From assembly GCF_900143695.1 (NCBI RefSeq), contig NZ_FRFE01000012.1, forward strand, positions 62,001 through 126,000: a stretch of DNA of 64,000 bases. The letters are read 5' to 3'. The position numbers and the translations under genes were made by a program. The DNA is from Desulfopila aestuarii DSM 18488 (lineage in GTDB: Bacteria; Desulfobacterota; Desulfobulbia; Desulfobulbales; Desulfocapsaceae). A model generated the notes under the pieces. That model had not been told where the DNA came from. It was given only the letters and a program-made list of their open reading frames with translations, and ran no database searches. How positions within the stretch are numbered: position 1 is the first letter of the stretch; each line of letters opens with the position of its first letter. Shown here piece by piece: positions 8,991-19,841 of this stretch.

Positions 8991-10316
8991 TCAATTCAGA
9001 TCGACCTGTTCATTATTGAGAAACAATTTTTTATCCCTGGTTTCCATCTTGCTGACCAGATTGGCACCGTCTTTGACAAAAAGTCCGGTCTTCATGCCTG
9101 GAAAAGCTGGTTCGAGCAGCATGGGATTTTCGCCAACCAATTCCGCCGGTACCTGCATGTTGGAGTGGAAGGTGAGGTATTCAAATACCTGCTCCGGCTG
9201 CTGCAGCATCGGGAACATCTGCCCCACAGTCAGCTCTTTTTCAAGCTTCACCACCAGATCTCCACTCACCTCACCCTGCGGCAGCCCGGCATGCACGTCG
9301 CTTACGAAAATTTCCAGGCCGGGTTTTAGAAATTTCTCCACAATGCTCACCATCTGCAGGCCGACACTGCTCATCTTGGCCTGAAATGCCTGTAGCGCCA
9401 CCTCCGGATCTTCGGTAGTATTCCCGAGTTCGGTCAACAGTTCACCAAGGATCTTTGTGTAGCTTTTCATAGCCTCCTCATAGGCTGCAGCATCAAGACC
9501 CCTCACACCCATGGTGGCACTCCCGTTTTCAACCTTATCAAGGCCGTCGGAAAGCAGACCAACCCCATAAGAGGCCTCGATATCGAGAGTCTTGTTCACT
9601 TCGTCATAATGAGCGGTATAACCGGTCCGGAGACCGTCCATGGTCAATTCCGTTACGCCGTCACGGCCGCTCATTTTGCCGAAATGTGCGGAAGCACCCC
9701 CGTCCCAGATAAAGGATGAAATCAGTCGTACATCGGAGTTAAACGATACACCCTCCAGGGTCATCTTATCGGGCACCGTCATCCCCTCCCAGGTACCGTT
9801 AGCCTGTATCCTCTCAAGTTTCCAGTCACTGGTAATATCAAATTTGGCAGCGCGGGACTCGAGCGTATCCTGCTCGATCTTGAAGGTCATGGGCAGAAGG
9901 GAGATATTGGAGCGGATATCGCCGCCCAGGGTATATTCTGTAACAACAGTAATCGGGTCTTTTCCTCCCGGCTGGCCGGCAACAAATTTGCTGTACCATG
10001 GATTCTGCTCAAGGCTGGAGGTAAATGTAACTCCTCGATAGCCATGTTTGCCACGATCGATCACGACAACCTCGTCAATCCCATATACGGCCTTCAAACC
10101 GCCAAGATCGATCTTCCACTCTACTTCCGAAGAAGTTAGCCCTCGATCATAACGGACGATATCCATCTGCATGTCATTGCCCTGGTCGGTATACATGGTG
10201 TTGACCTGGGTCACCAGCTCCCGATAGCCCTTTTCCATCAAAATACCATTGATAATAGGCATCCCGGCTCCAACAAGTGCCAGGACGATAACAATTGCTA
10301 TGACAACCTTTTTCAT
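8991..10316 (-). CDS. DUF945 (YdgA-like) family protein
   Basis: 441 residues from ATG 10316, which has GGAG upstream. An N-terminal hydrophobic segment (MKKVVIAIVIVLALVGAG) is an uncleaved anchor or signal peptide. The segment after it, with paired aromatic and glycine positions (MEKGYRELVTQVN, DIVRYDRGLTSSEVEWKI), matches the N-terminal layout of the YdgA/DUF945 family. The rest is beta-rich with repeats of the type LEGVSFNSDVRLISSFIWDGG. The E. coli relative is an inner-membrane-anchored periplasmic protein of unknown function. The gene is divergent from zntB, with 216 bases between the starts. Confidence 0.75.
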   Translation of the reverse strand: MKKVVIAIVIVLALVGAGMPIINGILMEKGYRELVTQVNTMYTDQGNDMQMDIVRYDRGLTSSEVEWKIDLGGLKAVYGIDEVVVIDRGKHGYRGVTFTSSLEQNPWYSKFVAGQPGGKDPITVVTEYTLGGDIRSNISLLPMTFKIEQDTLESRAAKFDITSDWKLERIQANGTWEGMTVPDKMTLEGVSFNSDVRLISSFIWDGGASAHFGKMSGRDGVTELTMDGLRTGYTAHYDEVNKTLDIEASYGVGLLSDGLDKVENGSATMGVRGLDAAAYEEAMKSYTKILGELLTELGNTTEDPEVALQAFQAKMSSVGLQMVSIVEKFLKPGLEIFVSDVHAGLPQGEVSGDLVVKLEKELTVGQMFPMLQQPEQVFEYLTFHSNMQVPAELVGENPMLLEPAFPGMKTGLFVKDGANLVSKMETRDKKLFLNNEQVDLN

Positions 10317-10532
10317 ATTTTCACTCCAATTGAGGCAAATCACTTTAACATCACGGACACCTATCCGTTACAAATCACTTACCGCGATCATACCAGAGTC
10401 GCGGTAGTCTGACCATTAGCACGTAATATTTTCTGGTTATATCCTGTTATAAAATAGTTTACAGTTTAAATGGTTGCGCTTTTCCATTAGGCAGTACGAT
10501 ATGCCGGATAACCGACAAGAAGGGGAGTTTCC

Positions 10533-11504
10533 ATGCACAGCAAAGCGATCCACGGTTTTCTACTGGACCGAACAGGACATGGCAGAGAAATTGAGATATC
10601 ATCAACGGACACGCTGCCCGTCCATCCCGATCATCTGCTCTGGGTACACATTGACTACACCAGCCCCGAAGCGGCTGCCTGGCTGCGCAATTGCGACCGG
10701 CTCGATCCGCTGGCGGTGGAGAGTCTACTGGAAGAGACCTCACGTCCCCGCGCCATGCTCTTTCACACCGACCTGATTCTTGATTTGCGCGGTGTCAACA
10801 TGAACCCCGGCGCAGACCCGGAAGATATGGTCGCGGTGCGGATTTGGGCCGATGAACAGTATATCATCAGTTCCAACCGCCGCAGGATGTCCTCGCTTGA
10901 GGATATCCAAGAGGAACTGCACCATGGGGACGGCCCGAAAAATAGCAGTGAGTTCATCAGCTCCCTTGTCGGGCATATCGACGACCGCATCTCCCTGGTG
11001 CTCGATCAACTCGAAGACGCATTCGAACAGCTGGAAGACAACCTGCTAATGGAGGAATATTCCGAACTCCGGGTCGAACTGGCACGACTCAGACGGTTGG
11101 CCATTCGTTTAAAACGTTACCTTGCACCCCAGAAAGACGCCATCAATCACCTATTAAATGAACCTCCACCCTGGTTGCAGCGCCGCGATAAAATGCGTCT
11201 CAGGGAAAACGTCAACCTCCTGAACCGGCATCTCGAGGAGCTTGATTCCATCCGCGACCGAGCCATCATCGCCCAGGAGGAGTTCATCAACCGGCTCTCA
11301 GAACAACTGAACAACAAGATGTACACCCTCTCACTGGTGGCAACCCTCTTTATGCCGCTTGGCTTCCTCACCGGGCTATTGGGGATCAACGTCGGTGGCA
11401 TCCCCGGTTCCGACAGTAAGTACGGGTTTATGACCGTTTCCGGCCTGATCCTCTTTTTACTGAGCATGCAGCTCTATTATCTTTGGAAAAAGAAGTGGTT
11501 TTGA
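10533..11504 (+). CDS. zntB: CorA-superfamily ZntB-type zinc/divalent cation transporter
   Basis: 323 residues. A large cytoplasmic N-terminal alpha/beta domain (LLWVHIDYTSPEAAAWL, VRIWADEQYIISSNRRRM) is followed by a long helical stalk (140-260) and two C-terminal membrane helices. The first, MYTLSLVATLFMPLGFLTGLLGIN, ends in the signature tripeptide in ZntB form (GIN followed by VGG), and the protein ends with a basic tail KKKWF. ZntB proteins form pentamers and move zinc across the inner membrane. GGGGAG lies 6-7 bases before ATG 10533. The two-component genes downstream face it, so it is monocistronic. Confidence 0.85.
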   Translation: MHSKAIHGFLLDRTGHGREIEISSTDTLPVHPDHLLWVHIDYTSPEAAAWLRNCDRLDPLAVESLLEETSRPRAMLFHTDLILDLRGVNMNPGADPEDMVAVRIWADEQYIISSNRRRMSSLEDIQEELHHGDGPKNSSEFISSLVGHIDDRISLVLDQLEDAFEQLEDNLLMEEYSELRVELARLRRLAIRLKRYLAPQKDAINHLLNEPPPWLQRRDKMRLRENVNLLNRHLEELDSIRDRAIIAQEEFINRLSEQLNNKMYTLSLVATLFMPLGFLTGLLGINVGGIPGSDSKYGFMTVSGLILFLLSMQLYYLWKKKWF

Positions 11505-11550
11505 AACTGAATTGCTGTTGATGTCAGCTCCAGCCTGAGAGTGGCAGTCC

Positions 11551-12231
11551 CTACCTGTCATCAAATTTATATCCGGCACTGTAGACGGAATGGATCAGCT
11601 CCCGGTCGCAGGCCTCGCTGATCTTTTTTCTGAGCTTTTTCACATGACTGTCGATGGTTCGGTCGCTGACCGTCCGCTGATCGGGATAGATTCTCTCGAT
11701 CAATTGACCACGGGAAAAAACACGGCCGGGCTCAGCGGCCAAGAGCGCCAGAAGGTGGTATTCAACGACCGTGAGCGGCAGTAGGATACTGTCGATCCTG
11801 GCCTCGTATTTTGCCGGGTCAAGCTGCAGTGACCCGCTTTTTGCCCCGGTGCCATGGTTGTTCAATTCTTCACTGCGCCTGAGCACCGCTTTCACCCGGG
11901 CGACCACCTCCCGTGGACTGAACGGCTTGCAGACATAATCGTCGGCCCCAAGCTCAAGCCCCGTCAACCGGTCCAACTCCTCGATTCTTGCCGTCACCAT
12001 AATGATCGGCACCTGCGAAAAGGTACGTATTTCGCGACAAATCGTCAGCCCATCGCAACCGGGCAGCATCAGATCCAGCAGAATCAGTCGCGGATTGTGT
12101 TCACGCACCCAAGCCACCACAGTCTCTCCTGTGTGGAGGCAGTGACTCCGGAACCCGGCCTGGGCCAGATAGTCGCTCACCAGCTTCGCCAGCTCCCTTG
12201 AATCTTCAACGATGAGAATGTGCTCGGTCAT
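11551..12231 (-). CDS. OmpR/BaeR-type response regulator
   Basis: 226 residues: a receiver domain with phosphoacceptor Asp53 in LILLDLMLPG, conserved Lys in YVCKPFSP, and a C-terminal winged-helix DNA-binding domain (LTVVEYHLLALLAAEPGRVFSR, TIDSHVKKLRKKI). The open frame extends further upstream, but the family N-terminus is MTEHILIVEDS, so ATG 12231 is used. It starts 7 bases after the stop of the histidine kinase gene and forms an operon with it. The pair is transcribed away from an adjacent RND efflux operon, as in BaeSR-type and similar envelope-stress systems, so control of that operon is likely. The BaeR name is by analogy. Confidence 0.88.
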   Translation of the reverse strand: MTEHILIVEDSRELAKLVSDYLAQAGFRSHCLHTGETVVAWVREHNPRLILLDLMLPGCDGLTICREIRTFSQVPIIMVTARIEELDRLTGLELGADDYVCKPFSPREVVARVKAVLRRSEELNNHGTGAKSGSLQLDPAKYEARIDSILLPLTVVEYHLLALLAAEPGRVFSRGQLIERIYPDQRTVSDRTIDSHVKKLRKKISEACDRELIHSVYSAGYKFDDR

Positions 12232-12238
12232 AATGCTA

Positions 12239-13675
12239 TTACTCAGAAAGCGGCAGTCGCACCCGCACCAGCAAACCTCCCAAAGGGGAGTGCTCCGCCT
12301 CGATTGTGCCGTTATGGCCTGTGACGATACTGTGGCAAATGGACAGGCCCAATCCCGCACCGCCCAGTTCCCGGCTGCGTGAGGCCTCGACCCGGTAGAG
12401 ACGGTCAAAGAGCCTGGTAAGATCTTCGTCGCTTACTCCGGGGGCGGTGTCCTCAAAGGTATACACCAAATGTTGCTTCTCACAGCCGACATGGATACGG
12501 ATAGTGCCGCCGGAATCCGTATAGCGGATGGCATTGGCCAGTAGGTTGGTAAACAACTGCTTGAGTCGCTCATTGTCGGCAAAGAGTGAGGCATCATTAT
12601 CGATATCCACTTCGGTTTCCAGCCGCAGTCCATGATCTGTAAGCTCCGCCTCCATAAGAGATATCGCCTGTTCCAGGGCCCAGCATGGCTGAACCTCTAC
12701 CCGCTGGTAGGACATCGCCCCCAGGTCGGAAAGCGACAGCTGGTAGAGATCATCGACCAGGAGACCAAGATGCATGACCTCCCGATGTAGACCACGATAG
12801 AGTTCTTCGGTCGGCTGATAGAGCCCATCCTGTAACGCCTCGATCTTGCCGCGCAGAATGGAAAGCGGCGTGCGCAGCTCGTGGGAGATATCGGCAATCC
12901 ACTGACTTCGGGCAATCTGGTTTTTCTCGAGAATAGTACCGAGATCATTCAGATCCTGGGCCAACTGCCCAAACTCATCACTGGAATTCATGCGAATACG
13001 GGTCTGGTAACGCCCTTTGGCAAGGCTACGGGTAGCTGCAGCCATCTCCCGAATGGGCCGAGTCAGCATATAGGTGATGGGGAATGTCAAACCAGCGGCA
13101 ATGAGCACTGCTGCAGCGGCGATCAGCATGAGGGTGAACTTTTGCTGATTAGCAAAAACTAGCTCCAGCTTCTCTGATAGATATCGGGCCGGATAGAGGC
13201 CCACATACCCCACCACTTTGTTTTCATGGAGCAGCTCAATCAGATCGACGCTGGATTGGCCGGGATCAAAGCCGAACAGCGTATGCTTTTTTTCGTCGAG
13301 CAGAAAAACCCTCGGCAACAAACTCGGCGGAAGCTCGGCCGGCCGTGGTCCGGAGGGAAGCATTCTGCTGCCGCGTCCATTTCCCCGCAACCGCTCTAGA
13401 AACCTTTCTTTCTGCTTTCTATCCGCATAGCTGCCGATAATGATTTCGGCAACCCGAATCGGGTCATCGGTAAGCCAACTCCAACCGTCATGCTTTTTGT
13501 AGATGATCTCCAACTCGGTACCAACACGCTTGAGCTGCTCATACTCGACACTGCTCACATAGTGAAGAAAACCACGGTTGAAACTCCACTGCATGACAAG
13601 GGTCATATAGACCACCACCACCAGAATGGCCGCGAGAATTGCTGCAAAGAGCTTATAGTGTAATCTGATTTTCAT
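12239..13675 (-). CDS. BaeS-like sensor histidine kinase
   Basis: 478 residues from ATG 13675 (AAGGAT upstream). Membrane helix one is at about 8-28 ([19 protein letters not shown]). A periplasmic domain of about 150 residues follows, then helix two ([21 protein letters not shown]), a HAMP linker, and a HisKA domain with His265 in [11 protein letters not shown]. The HATPase domain has [10 protein letters not shown] and [10 protein letters not shown]. All kinase boxes look intact. It phosphorylates the downstream receiver protein. It is divergent from the efflux operon, with 186 bases between the starts where the shared regulatory region must lie. The ligand cannot be told from sequence. Confidence 0.88.
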
Positions 13676-13861
13676 CGAGATATCCTTTTGAGGTACTGTT
13701 CCATATTTTTGTACCAGATATCCTCTCTTTTTTTGAGGGAATATCTTCAGGATACCTCTTTGCACATTCTTTTCACATTCTTGCCACAATTCATCCTTAT
13801 TAATTGTGTAATAATCTGCATATTTCGAAAACTACCCTCTTTCTTTACAAGAGAACGACAC

Positions 13862-15307
13862 ATGAAAAGACCGGCATCATCCCTACCCGCCGCTCCGGCC
13901 CACAAATGCGCACACCGTTCGTTTGGACGCAGGTTACTATTGCTTCTCTTTGCCGGCTTGCTCTTTGGCTGCGCACCCAAAACCGGTTTGCTGCCACAAT
14001 CACCCGAGGTTGAGTTACCTGCACAATTTTCCCAACAGGGCGAATTGCGAATATCGGATGAGTGGTGGCAGGATCTCCCGGATCCCGACCTGAAACAACT
14101 CATTGAACAAGCTCTCCAATCCAACCTGGACCTGAAGATTGCCCAGGAACGTTTGCTGCAGGCTGAAGCGATCTCCCGTCAAGCCGGAGCCCAGCTATCC
14201 CCAACCCTCGACGCCCAGGCCAAAGGGACTGAAACCAGAACACGCCGCGATGACAGTTCCAGTTCGACCAGCAATTTTTCCCTGGGGTTGGCAGCCGGGT
14301 ACGAGGTTGATCTCTGGGGCCGGCTGCAGGCCAAGGAAGATGCAACCCTTTTTGAAGTGAGCACCGCGAAAGAAGATCTGCAGACGGCTGCGCTTTCCCT
14401 GGCGGCCCAGATTGCCACCACCTGGTACCAGTTGGCAGAAAGCTACAGCCAAATGGAACTTCTGAAAAAACAGCAGGAGGTCAATACGCTGGGCCTGGAG
14501 CTTATCAGATTGCGATTCAATGCCGGCCAGATCGGCATTGCCGATGTGCTCCAGCAGCAACAGCTGATTGAGTCGAAATCAGGAGAAATGGCCCGAGAAC
14601 GAAGCAATGCTGCCCAGCTCACACATCAACTGGCCATCTTGAGCGGCGTTTCCCCTGGGTTGCTCACCCTGCCAGAGCAACCTGAACTGATCGCGCTGCC
14701 ACCTCTGCCTGCCACCGGCGTACCACTCGATCTGCTGAACAACCGACCGGACATCCGAGGTGCATTCTTTAATGTGTTGGCCGCTGACCGGAGAGTAGCC
14801 GCAGCCATTGCCGACAAATATCCGCGTCTCTCAATCTCTGCCGATCTCACCACCACCGGCACCGCCAGCCAGCTCTTTGACAACTGGCTGGCCTCCATCG
14901 CCGGCAATCTCCTCGGACCAATCGTGGATGGCGGCAGTCGTCAGGCCGAGGTCGATCGCACCACTGCCGTGACCCGTGAACGTTTGCTGGCCTACAATCG
15001 GACTATTCTCGAAGCCATCGGTGAAGTTGAAGACGCCCTCGTCGCCGAAAAAGAACAGAAAAAGCTTATCTCCAGCCTTGAAGTCCAGCTCGAACTGGCT
15101 ACCCAGACCATCTACAACATTCGCGATCGCTATAAGCTGGGCGCTGTCGAATATCAGCGAGTGCTGGGGGCCCAGCTGTCTCAACAGTCCCTGCAGCGTA
15201 ATGTACTGACTGCCCGACAGCAACTCATCAGTAATCGAATCAGCCTGTACCGAGCTCTGGGCGGACATGTGCCGCCCACCTCGATCGCCATTTCCGATAA
15301 GAGTTGA
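13862..15307 (+). CDS. RND efflux outer membrane factor lipoprotein (OprM/NodT type)
   Basis: 481 residues. A signal peptide with the lipobox LLFGC (lipid-modified Cys near residue 37) is followed by two TolC-like repeats of long alpha-helical hairpins. Typical segments are [37 protein letters not shown], and [22 protein letters not shown], close to the family motif RPDIrqAE. It forms the trimeric outer membrane channel of a tripartite pump. It is the first gene of an efflux operon, followed 39 bases later by the adaptor and then the RND pump. The start is set by the signal sequence. Confidence 0.92.
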
Positions 15308-15346
15308 AAAAGAAAAATCCGTATAACCATAAAAGCCAGAGCCGCC

Positions 15347-16645
15347 ATGAACATGATACGACCAGAGGAACATATCGCTCCCGGAGAAATTCACCGCAAG
15401 ACCAACAAAATAGCCGGATTCATCCTGCATTTTCTGCTTCCTGCGGTGATCCTCGCCTGCGGAGTGGCGATTACCGTCTACCTGATGCGGACTTCACCCG
15501 AAGCCCGGCCTGTGAAACGACCGCCAAATGCCACTCTGGTCGAAGTACGTACTATCCAGTCGGGTCTGCAGACAACCATGATTGAGGCCATGGGTGAAAT
15601 AGTCGCCGCCAGGGAGGTCGATTTAAAACCACGGGTCGGCGGAGAGGTGATCGAAGTCAGTAACGAGTTTGTGCCTGGCGGCCATTTCGAGGCGGGTGAA
15701 ACCGTGCTGAAAATTGATCAGGACGACTACCGTTTGACACTCCAACAGCTGGAGAGTGAAGTACAAAAGGCCGAAAGCGATCTGGCAATAGAGATGGGCA
15801 ATCAATCCATCGCCGCCAGAGAGTTTGCTCTGGTTAATGAAAAAGTCCGGCCCGAAGAGCGGGCCCTCATCCTGCGCGAGCCGCAGCTGGTAAAGCTGAA
15901 GGCCTCACTTGCTGTTGCCCGATCTAAACTCGAACAAGCCCGGCTCGATCTGGCCCGTACTGAGGTGAAAGCCCCTTTCAACGGTGTCATTGAGAACCGC
16001 AGTGCCGATGTAGGCGCACGTGTCAACGAATCAACAGCGCTGGCCCGGCTGGTTGGTGCCGACGTGTTCTGGCTGCGGCTCACTCTCCCCGTTGACCAGC
16101 TGCAATGGCTGAAATTTCCCACCACCAGTGAAACTGGCTCTGAAGTGCGCATCTACCCTCAGAGCAACACCGACCAGTTCCGCACCGGGAAACTTATCCG
16201 GCTTGAAGCTGCTCTTGAAACTCAGGGGCGCATGGCCCAGCTCCTGGTGGAAATTAACGATCCACTTTGCCTGAAACCAGAGAACAGCGCCAAACCGAAA
16301 TTGCTGCTCGGCTCCTTTGTCAAAGCTGAGATAGTTGGAATCCCCATCAATTCAGCCGTCAAACTGGATCGCTCCCATATCCACGACGGCAACAAGGTCT
16401 GGCTGATGGACGATAAGGGACAACTGCAAATAAGGGAAGTGGACATTCTCTTTCGTAATCGCGACCAGGTGATTGTCGCTGATGACCTTGCCAATGGTGA
16501 ACGACTGGTGGTCTCCCAACTTTCTTCTCCCATCGCCGGCATCGCGCTACAAGTTGCCGGTGACAAAAAAACGGCAGTGGACGGACAGCGGCAAGGCAAG
16601 AAGGGGAAAATGGAAAATGCAGGAGGAAACCCCAGTGCTCAGTAA
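15347..16645 (+). CDS. RND efflux periplasmic adaptor (HlyD/MFP family)
   Basis: 432 residues. One N-terminal membrane anchor (FILHFLLPAVILACGVAITVYLM) is followed by a biotinyl-lipoyl half (GEIVAAREVDLKPRVGGEVIEVSNEFVPGG). A coiled-coil hairpin (about 120-200) comes next, then the returning lipoyl half (LARTEVKAPFNGVIENRSADVGARV) and beta-barrel and membrane-proximal domains. The C-terminus is a Lys/Gln-rich tail. It links the RND pump to the outer membrane factor. It overlaps the start of the pump gene by 11 bases if the GTG at 16635 is used, indicating translational coupling. Confidence 0.92.
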   Translation: MNMIRPEEHIAPGEIHRKTNKIAGFILHFLLPAVILACGVAITVYLMRTSPEARPVKRPPNATLVEVRTIQSGLQTTMIEAMGEIVAAREVDLKPRVGGEVIEVSNEFVPGGHFEAGETVLKIDQDDYRLTLQQLESEVQKAESDLAIEMGNQSIAAREFALVNEKVRPEERALILREPQLVKLKASLAVARSKLEQARLDLARTEVKAPFNGVIENRSADVGARVNESTALARLVGADVFWLRLTLPVDQLQWLKFPTTSETGSEVRIYPQSNTDQFRTGKLIRLEAALETQGRMAQLLVEINDPLCLKPENSAKPKLLLGSFVKAEIVGIPINSAVKLDRSHIHDGNKVWLMDDKGQLQIREVDILFRNRDQVIVADDLANGERLVVSQLSSPIAGIALQVAGDKKTAVDGQRQGKKGKMENAGGNPSAQ

Positions 16646-19600
16646 GCTCACCACCCAAGAGAGCGGCCCCATCAGCTGGATGATCCACAACCGGGTCACC
16701 CCGAACCTGCTCATGATTTTTCTGATCCTTGGCGGAATCTTTATGACCACCAGGATCAAACAGGAAGTCTTTCCCGAATTCGAACTGGACCGGGTCAACA
16801 TCAGCGTTTCCTATCCCGGATCGAGCCCGGAAGAAGTGGAAAAAGGTATCATTTTAGCCATCGAAGACGCTATTGAGGGTATCGATGGTATCAAGGAGAT
16901 CACCTCCACCGCCTCCGAAGGCAGTGCCAGCGTTCGCGCCGAGATGATGGATGACGCCGACCGGCAGACCGTCCTGCAGGACATCCAGCAGGAGGTAGAT
17001 CGCATTTCCACCTTCCCGGATGACGCCGAGGACCCGATCGTATCTATGGCGTCGCGGCGGCATCAGGTGTTGCGGCTCAATTTTTACGGTGACGTGAGTG
17101 AGCTGTCATTACGAGAGGTTGTGGAACAGGTTCGCGACCGGCTCCTGCAAGCTGACGGCATCACCCAGGTGGACATCGGCGGCGGAAGAGATTTTGAGGT
17201 GCAGGTGCAAATTCCCCTCGAAAAGCTACGGATGTACGGCCTGACCCTTACCCAGGTGGCCACCATTATCCGCCAGTCGTCGGTAGAAGTACCTGGCGGC
17301 AAGGTGGAAACCAGCGGCGGCCAGATCCTCCTAAGGGTCGACAACCGGCGAGACTGGGCAAAAGAATTTGCTCGCATCCCCATCGTCTCCACGACCACCG
17401 GTACAACCGTTTATCTTGAGGACATTGCTGATGTCACGGAAGGATTTGAAAGCTCAAACCGTGAAGCCGCCTATGAACAGCAACGGTCGTTAAACCTCCT
17501 GGTCTACCGGGTCGGCAAGCAGACCCCCATCGGTGTCTCCGATGCCACCCGCGCGGCCATGGCCGAGATAGAATCGGATCTGCCTCCCGGTATCCACTGG
17601 ACCATTACCAGCGACGACTCAGAAGTCTATAAGCAGCGACTCGAGCTGCTTTTGAAAAACGCCTTTTTCGGTCTGGTTCTGGTGTTGGGCCTTTTGGGAC
17701 TGTTCCTTGAGATGAAGCTGGCCTTCTGGGTTACCATGGGCATCCCCATCTCCTTTCTCGGGGGGTTGCTCTTTCTGCCGTTCTTCGGCGTCACCATCAA
17801 CATGATCTCGCTCTTTGCCTTTATTATCGCCCTCGGTATCGTGGTCGACGACGCCATTATTGCCGGCGAAAATATCTATGAATACAGACAGCGGGGTTTT
17901 TCCTTTGCTGAAGCCGCCATCGAAGGCGCCAAGGATGTGGCAGGCCCCATCGCCTTCTCCATCCTGACCAACGTGGTGGCGTTCATGCCGATGCTGTTCG
18001 TCCCCGGTATTATGGGCAAGGTGTGGAAGGTGATTCCGTTAGTGGTCATCACTGTCTTCCTTGTCTCCTGGCTTGAATCGGTTTTGATCCTGCCCAGCCA
18101 TTTGGCCCACAGCAATCCCCGGCCGTCAAATCCTCTGGTACGCGCCCTCAACCGGTTGCAACAGGGTTTTGGCAGAAAATTCAACTGGTTTGTCGAAAAC
18201 ATCTACGGACGGGCACTTGAATCAATACTGCAATGGAAATTTCTGACCGTCGCCCTGCTTATTGCCATGTTACTGGTAACCTTTGGATATGTGCAGAGCG
18301 GCCGCATCAGGATGATTCTCATGCCGCGGGTCGAGTCAGACCGGGCCGTAGTTACCGCCAATCTGCCATATGGGAGCCCTTACTCCCAACTTGCCAAGGT
18401 TCGGGATCAGATCGTTCAGGCCATGGAACGGGTTCGCGAACAAAACGGCGACGACAAGCTGGTGGAGGGTATCGCCTCGGAGATTGATGAAAACACCATC
18501 GAGGTAAACGCCTTCCTCACCCCACCGGATATTCGCCCGCTAAGCACTAAAGACGTCACAAAGCTTTGGCGACAAGAAGTGGGGCCCATTGTTGGAGTTG
18601 AATCCACTGTCTTCGAATCGGATCGCGGCGGCCCTGGCAGCGGCTCTTCCATTGCCATTGAGCTGAGCCACCGGGATATTGAAATTCTGGACAAGGCGAG
18701 CGCCATACTGGCAGATAAGCTGGCGGAATTTCCGAAAGTCAAGGATATCGACGATGGATATACCCCAGGAAAACCACAGTTCAATTTTACCATCAATGAA
18801 CGAGGCCGCAGCCTAGGTCTTACGCCAACAGAGGTAGGCCGTCAGGTGCGCGACGCCTTCCAGGGAGCTATAGCTCTCAAGCAGCAGCGAGGCGCAAATG
18901 AAGTGACTCTGCGAGTGCAGCTGCCTGAGTCCCAACGGCTCAGCGAATTTGATATCGAACGGATGCTGATTGCCACCTCTGCCGGCACCTTCGTACCACT
19001 TTCGGACATCGCCGATGTGGAACGCAGCCGCGCTTACACCAGTATCACCCGACGGGACGGTCGCCGAACCGTCACCGTCAAGGCCGATGTAGACCCCATT
19101 GAGGACACCCCGATCATTCTGGCGGCCCTGAATAACTCGGCCCTGCCGGAGCTCGCCCATACCTTTCCAGGCCTTACCCATGGCTATCAGGGTCGCGAGG
19201 CAGATCGGAAGGAGAGCGTACAAAGCTTGATGCAGGGTTTTGCCTTTGCCCTGGTCTCCATCTATTTCCTTTTGGCGGTACCCTTCAGGAGTTACAGTCA
19301 ACCACTCATCGTGATGATAGCCATTCCGTTTGGATTTGTCGGGGCGGTTATTGGTCATCTCATTATGGGCTACAGTCTTAGCCTGATGAGTATGATGGGA
19401 GTGGTGGCCTTATCCGGTGTAGTGGTCAATGACTCTCTGGTTCTGGTAGACTACGCCAACAAGCGCCGGCGGGAAGGATTTAACGCGCATAACGCCATCG
19501 CTGCAGCGGCAATGCGGCGTTTCAGGCCTGTTATGCTGACCACACTCACCACCTTTTTTGGTCTCGCTCCAATGATCATGGAGACCTCCCGCCAGGCCCG

Positions 19601-19808
19601 GTTCATGATCCCCATGGCGATCTCACTGGGCTTCGGTATCCTCTTTGCCACGGTAATCACGCTGGTACTGGTACCATGTCTCTATCTGATCGTGGAGAAC
19701 ATTCGAATATTCATGCAGGAAGCATCTGGTTCCCAACCGGAAATTGCAACGACTTCGCATCAGCAACACATTGGCAGACTTGGCGACAATCATAGCCTGC
19801 CGGACTAA
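16635..19808 (+). CDS. RND family (AcrB-like) efflux pump, inner membrane subunit
   Basis: About 1057 residues and 12 membrane helices in the usual pattern: one near the N-terminus (NLLMIFLILGGIFM), five after the first large periplasmic loop, then a repeat. The proton relay pair Asp405-Asp406 sits in GIVVDDAIIAGENI, equivalent to the AcrB TM4 pair. Other family segments are VFPEFELDRVNISVSYPGSSPEEVE and FLLAVPFRSYSQPL. GTG 16635 is preferred because AGGAGG lies 8 bases before it; ATG 16617 in the same frame has no such site. The gene overlaps the end of the adaptor gene. Substrates are unknown; multidrug, solvent or bile-type compounds are typical of the family. Confidence 0.93.
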   Translation: MLSKLTTQESGPISWMIHNRVTPNLLMIFLILGGIFMTTRIKQEVFPEFELDRVNISVSYPGSSPEEVEKGIILAIEDAIEGIDGIKEITSTASEGSASVRAEMMDDADRQTVLQDIQQEVDRISTFPDDAEDPIVSMASRRHQVLRLNFYGDVSELSLREVVEQVRDRLLQADGITQVDIGGGRDFEVQVQIPLEKLRMYGLTLTQVATIIRQSSVEVPGGKVETSGGQILLRVDNRRDWAKEFARIPIVSTTTGTTVYLEDIADVTEGFESSNREAAYEQQRSLNLLVYRVGKQTPIGVSDATRAAMAEIESDLPPGIHWTITSDDSEVYKQRLELLLKNAFFGLVLVLGLLGLFLEMKLAFWVTMGIPISFLGGLLFLPFFGVTINMISLFAFIIALGIVVDDAIIAGENIYEYRQRGFSFAEAAIEGAKDVAGPIAFSILTNVVAFMPMLFVPGIMGKVWKVIPLVVITVFLVSWLESVLILPSHLAHSNPRPSNPLVRALNRLQQGFGRKFNWFVENIYGRALESILQWKFLTVALLIAMLLVTFGYVQSGRIRMILMPRVESDRAVVTANLPYGSPYSQLAKVRDQIVQAMERVREQNGDDKLVEGIASEIDENTIEVNAFLTPPDIRPLSTKDVTKLWRQEVGPIVGVESTVFESDRGGPGSGSSIAIELSHRDIEILDKASAILADKLAEFPKVKDIDDGYTPGKPQFNFTINERGRSLGLTPTEVGRQVRDAFQGAIALKQQRGANEVTLRVQLPESQRLSEFDIERMLIATSAGTFVPLSDIADVERSRAYTSITRRDGRRTVTVKADVDPIEDTPIILAALNNSALPELAHTFPGLTHGYQGREADRKESVQSLMQGFAFALVSIYFLLAVPFRSYSQPLIVMIAIPFGFVGAVIGHLIMGYSLSLMSMMGVVALSGVVVNDSLVLVDYANKRRREGFNAHNAIAAAAMRRFRPVMLTTLTTFFGLAPMIMETSRQARFMIPMAISLGFGILFATVITLVLVPCLYLIVENIRIFMQEASGSQPEIATTSHQQHIGRLGDNHSLPD

Positions 19809-19841
19809 GTTGATCACTGCTTCTACGTCATCTTGTCTCCG

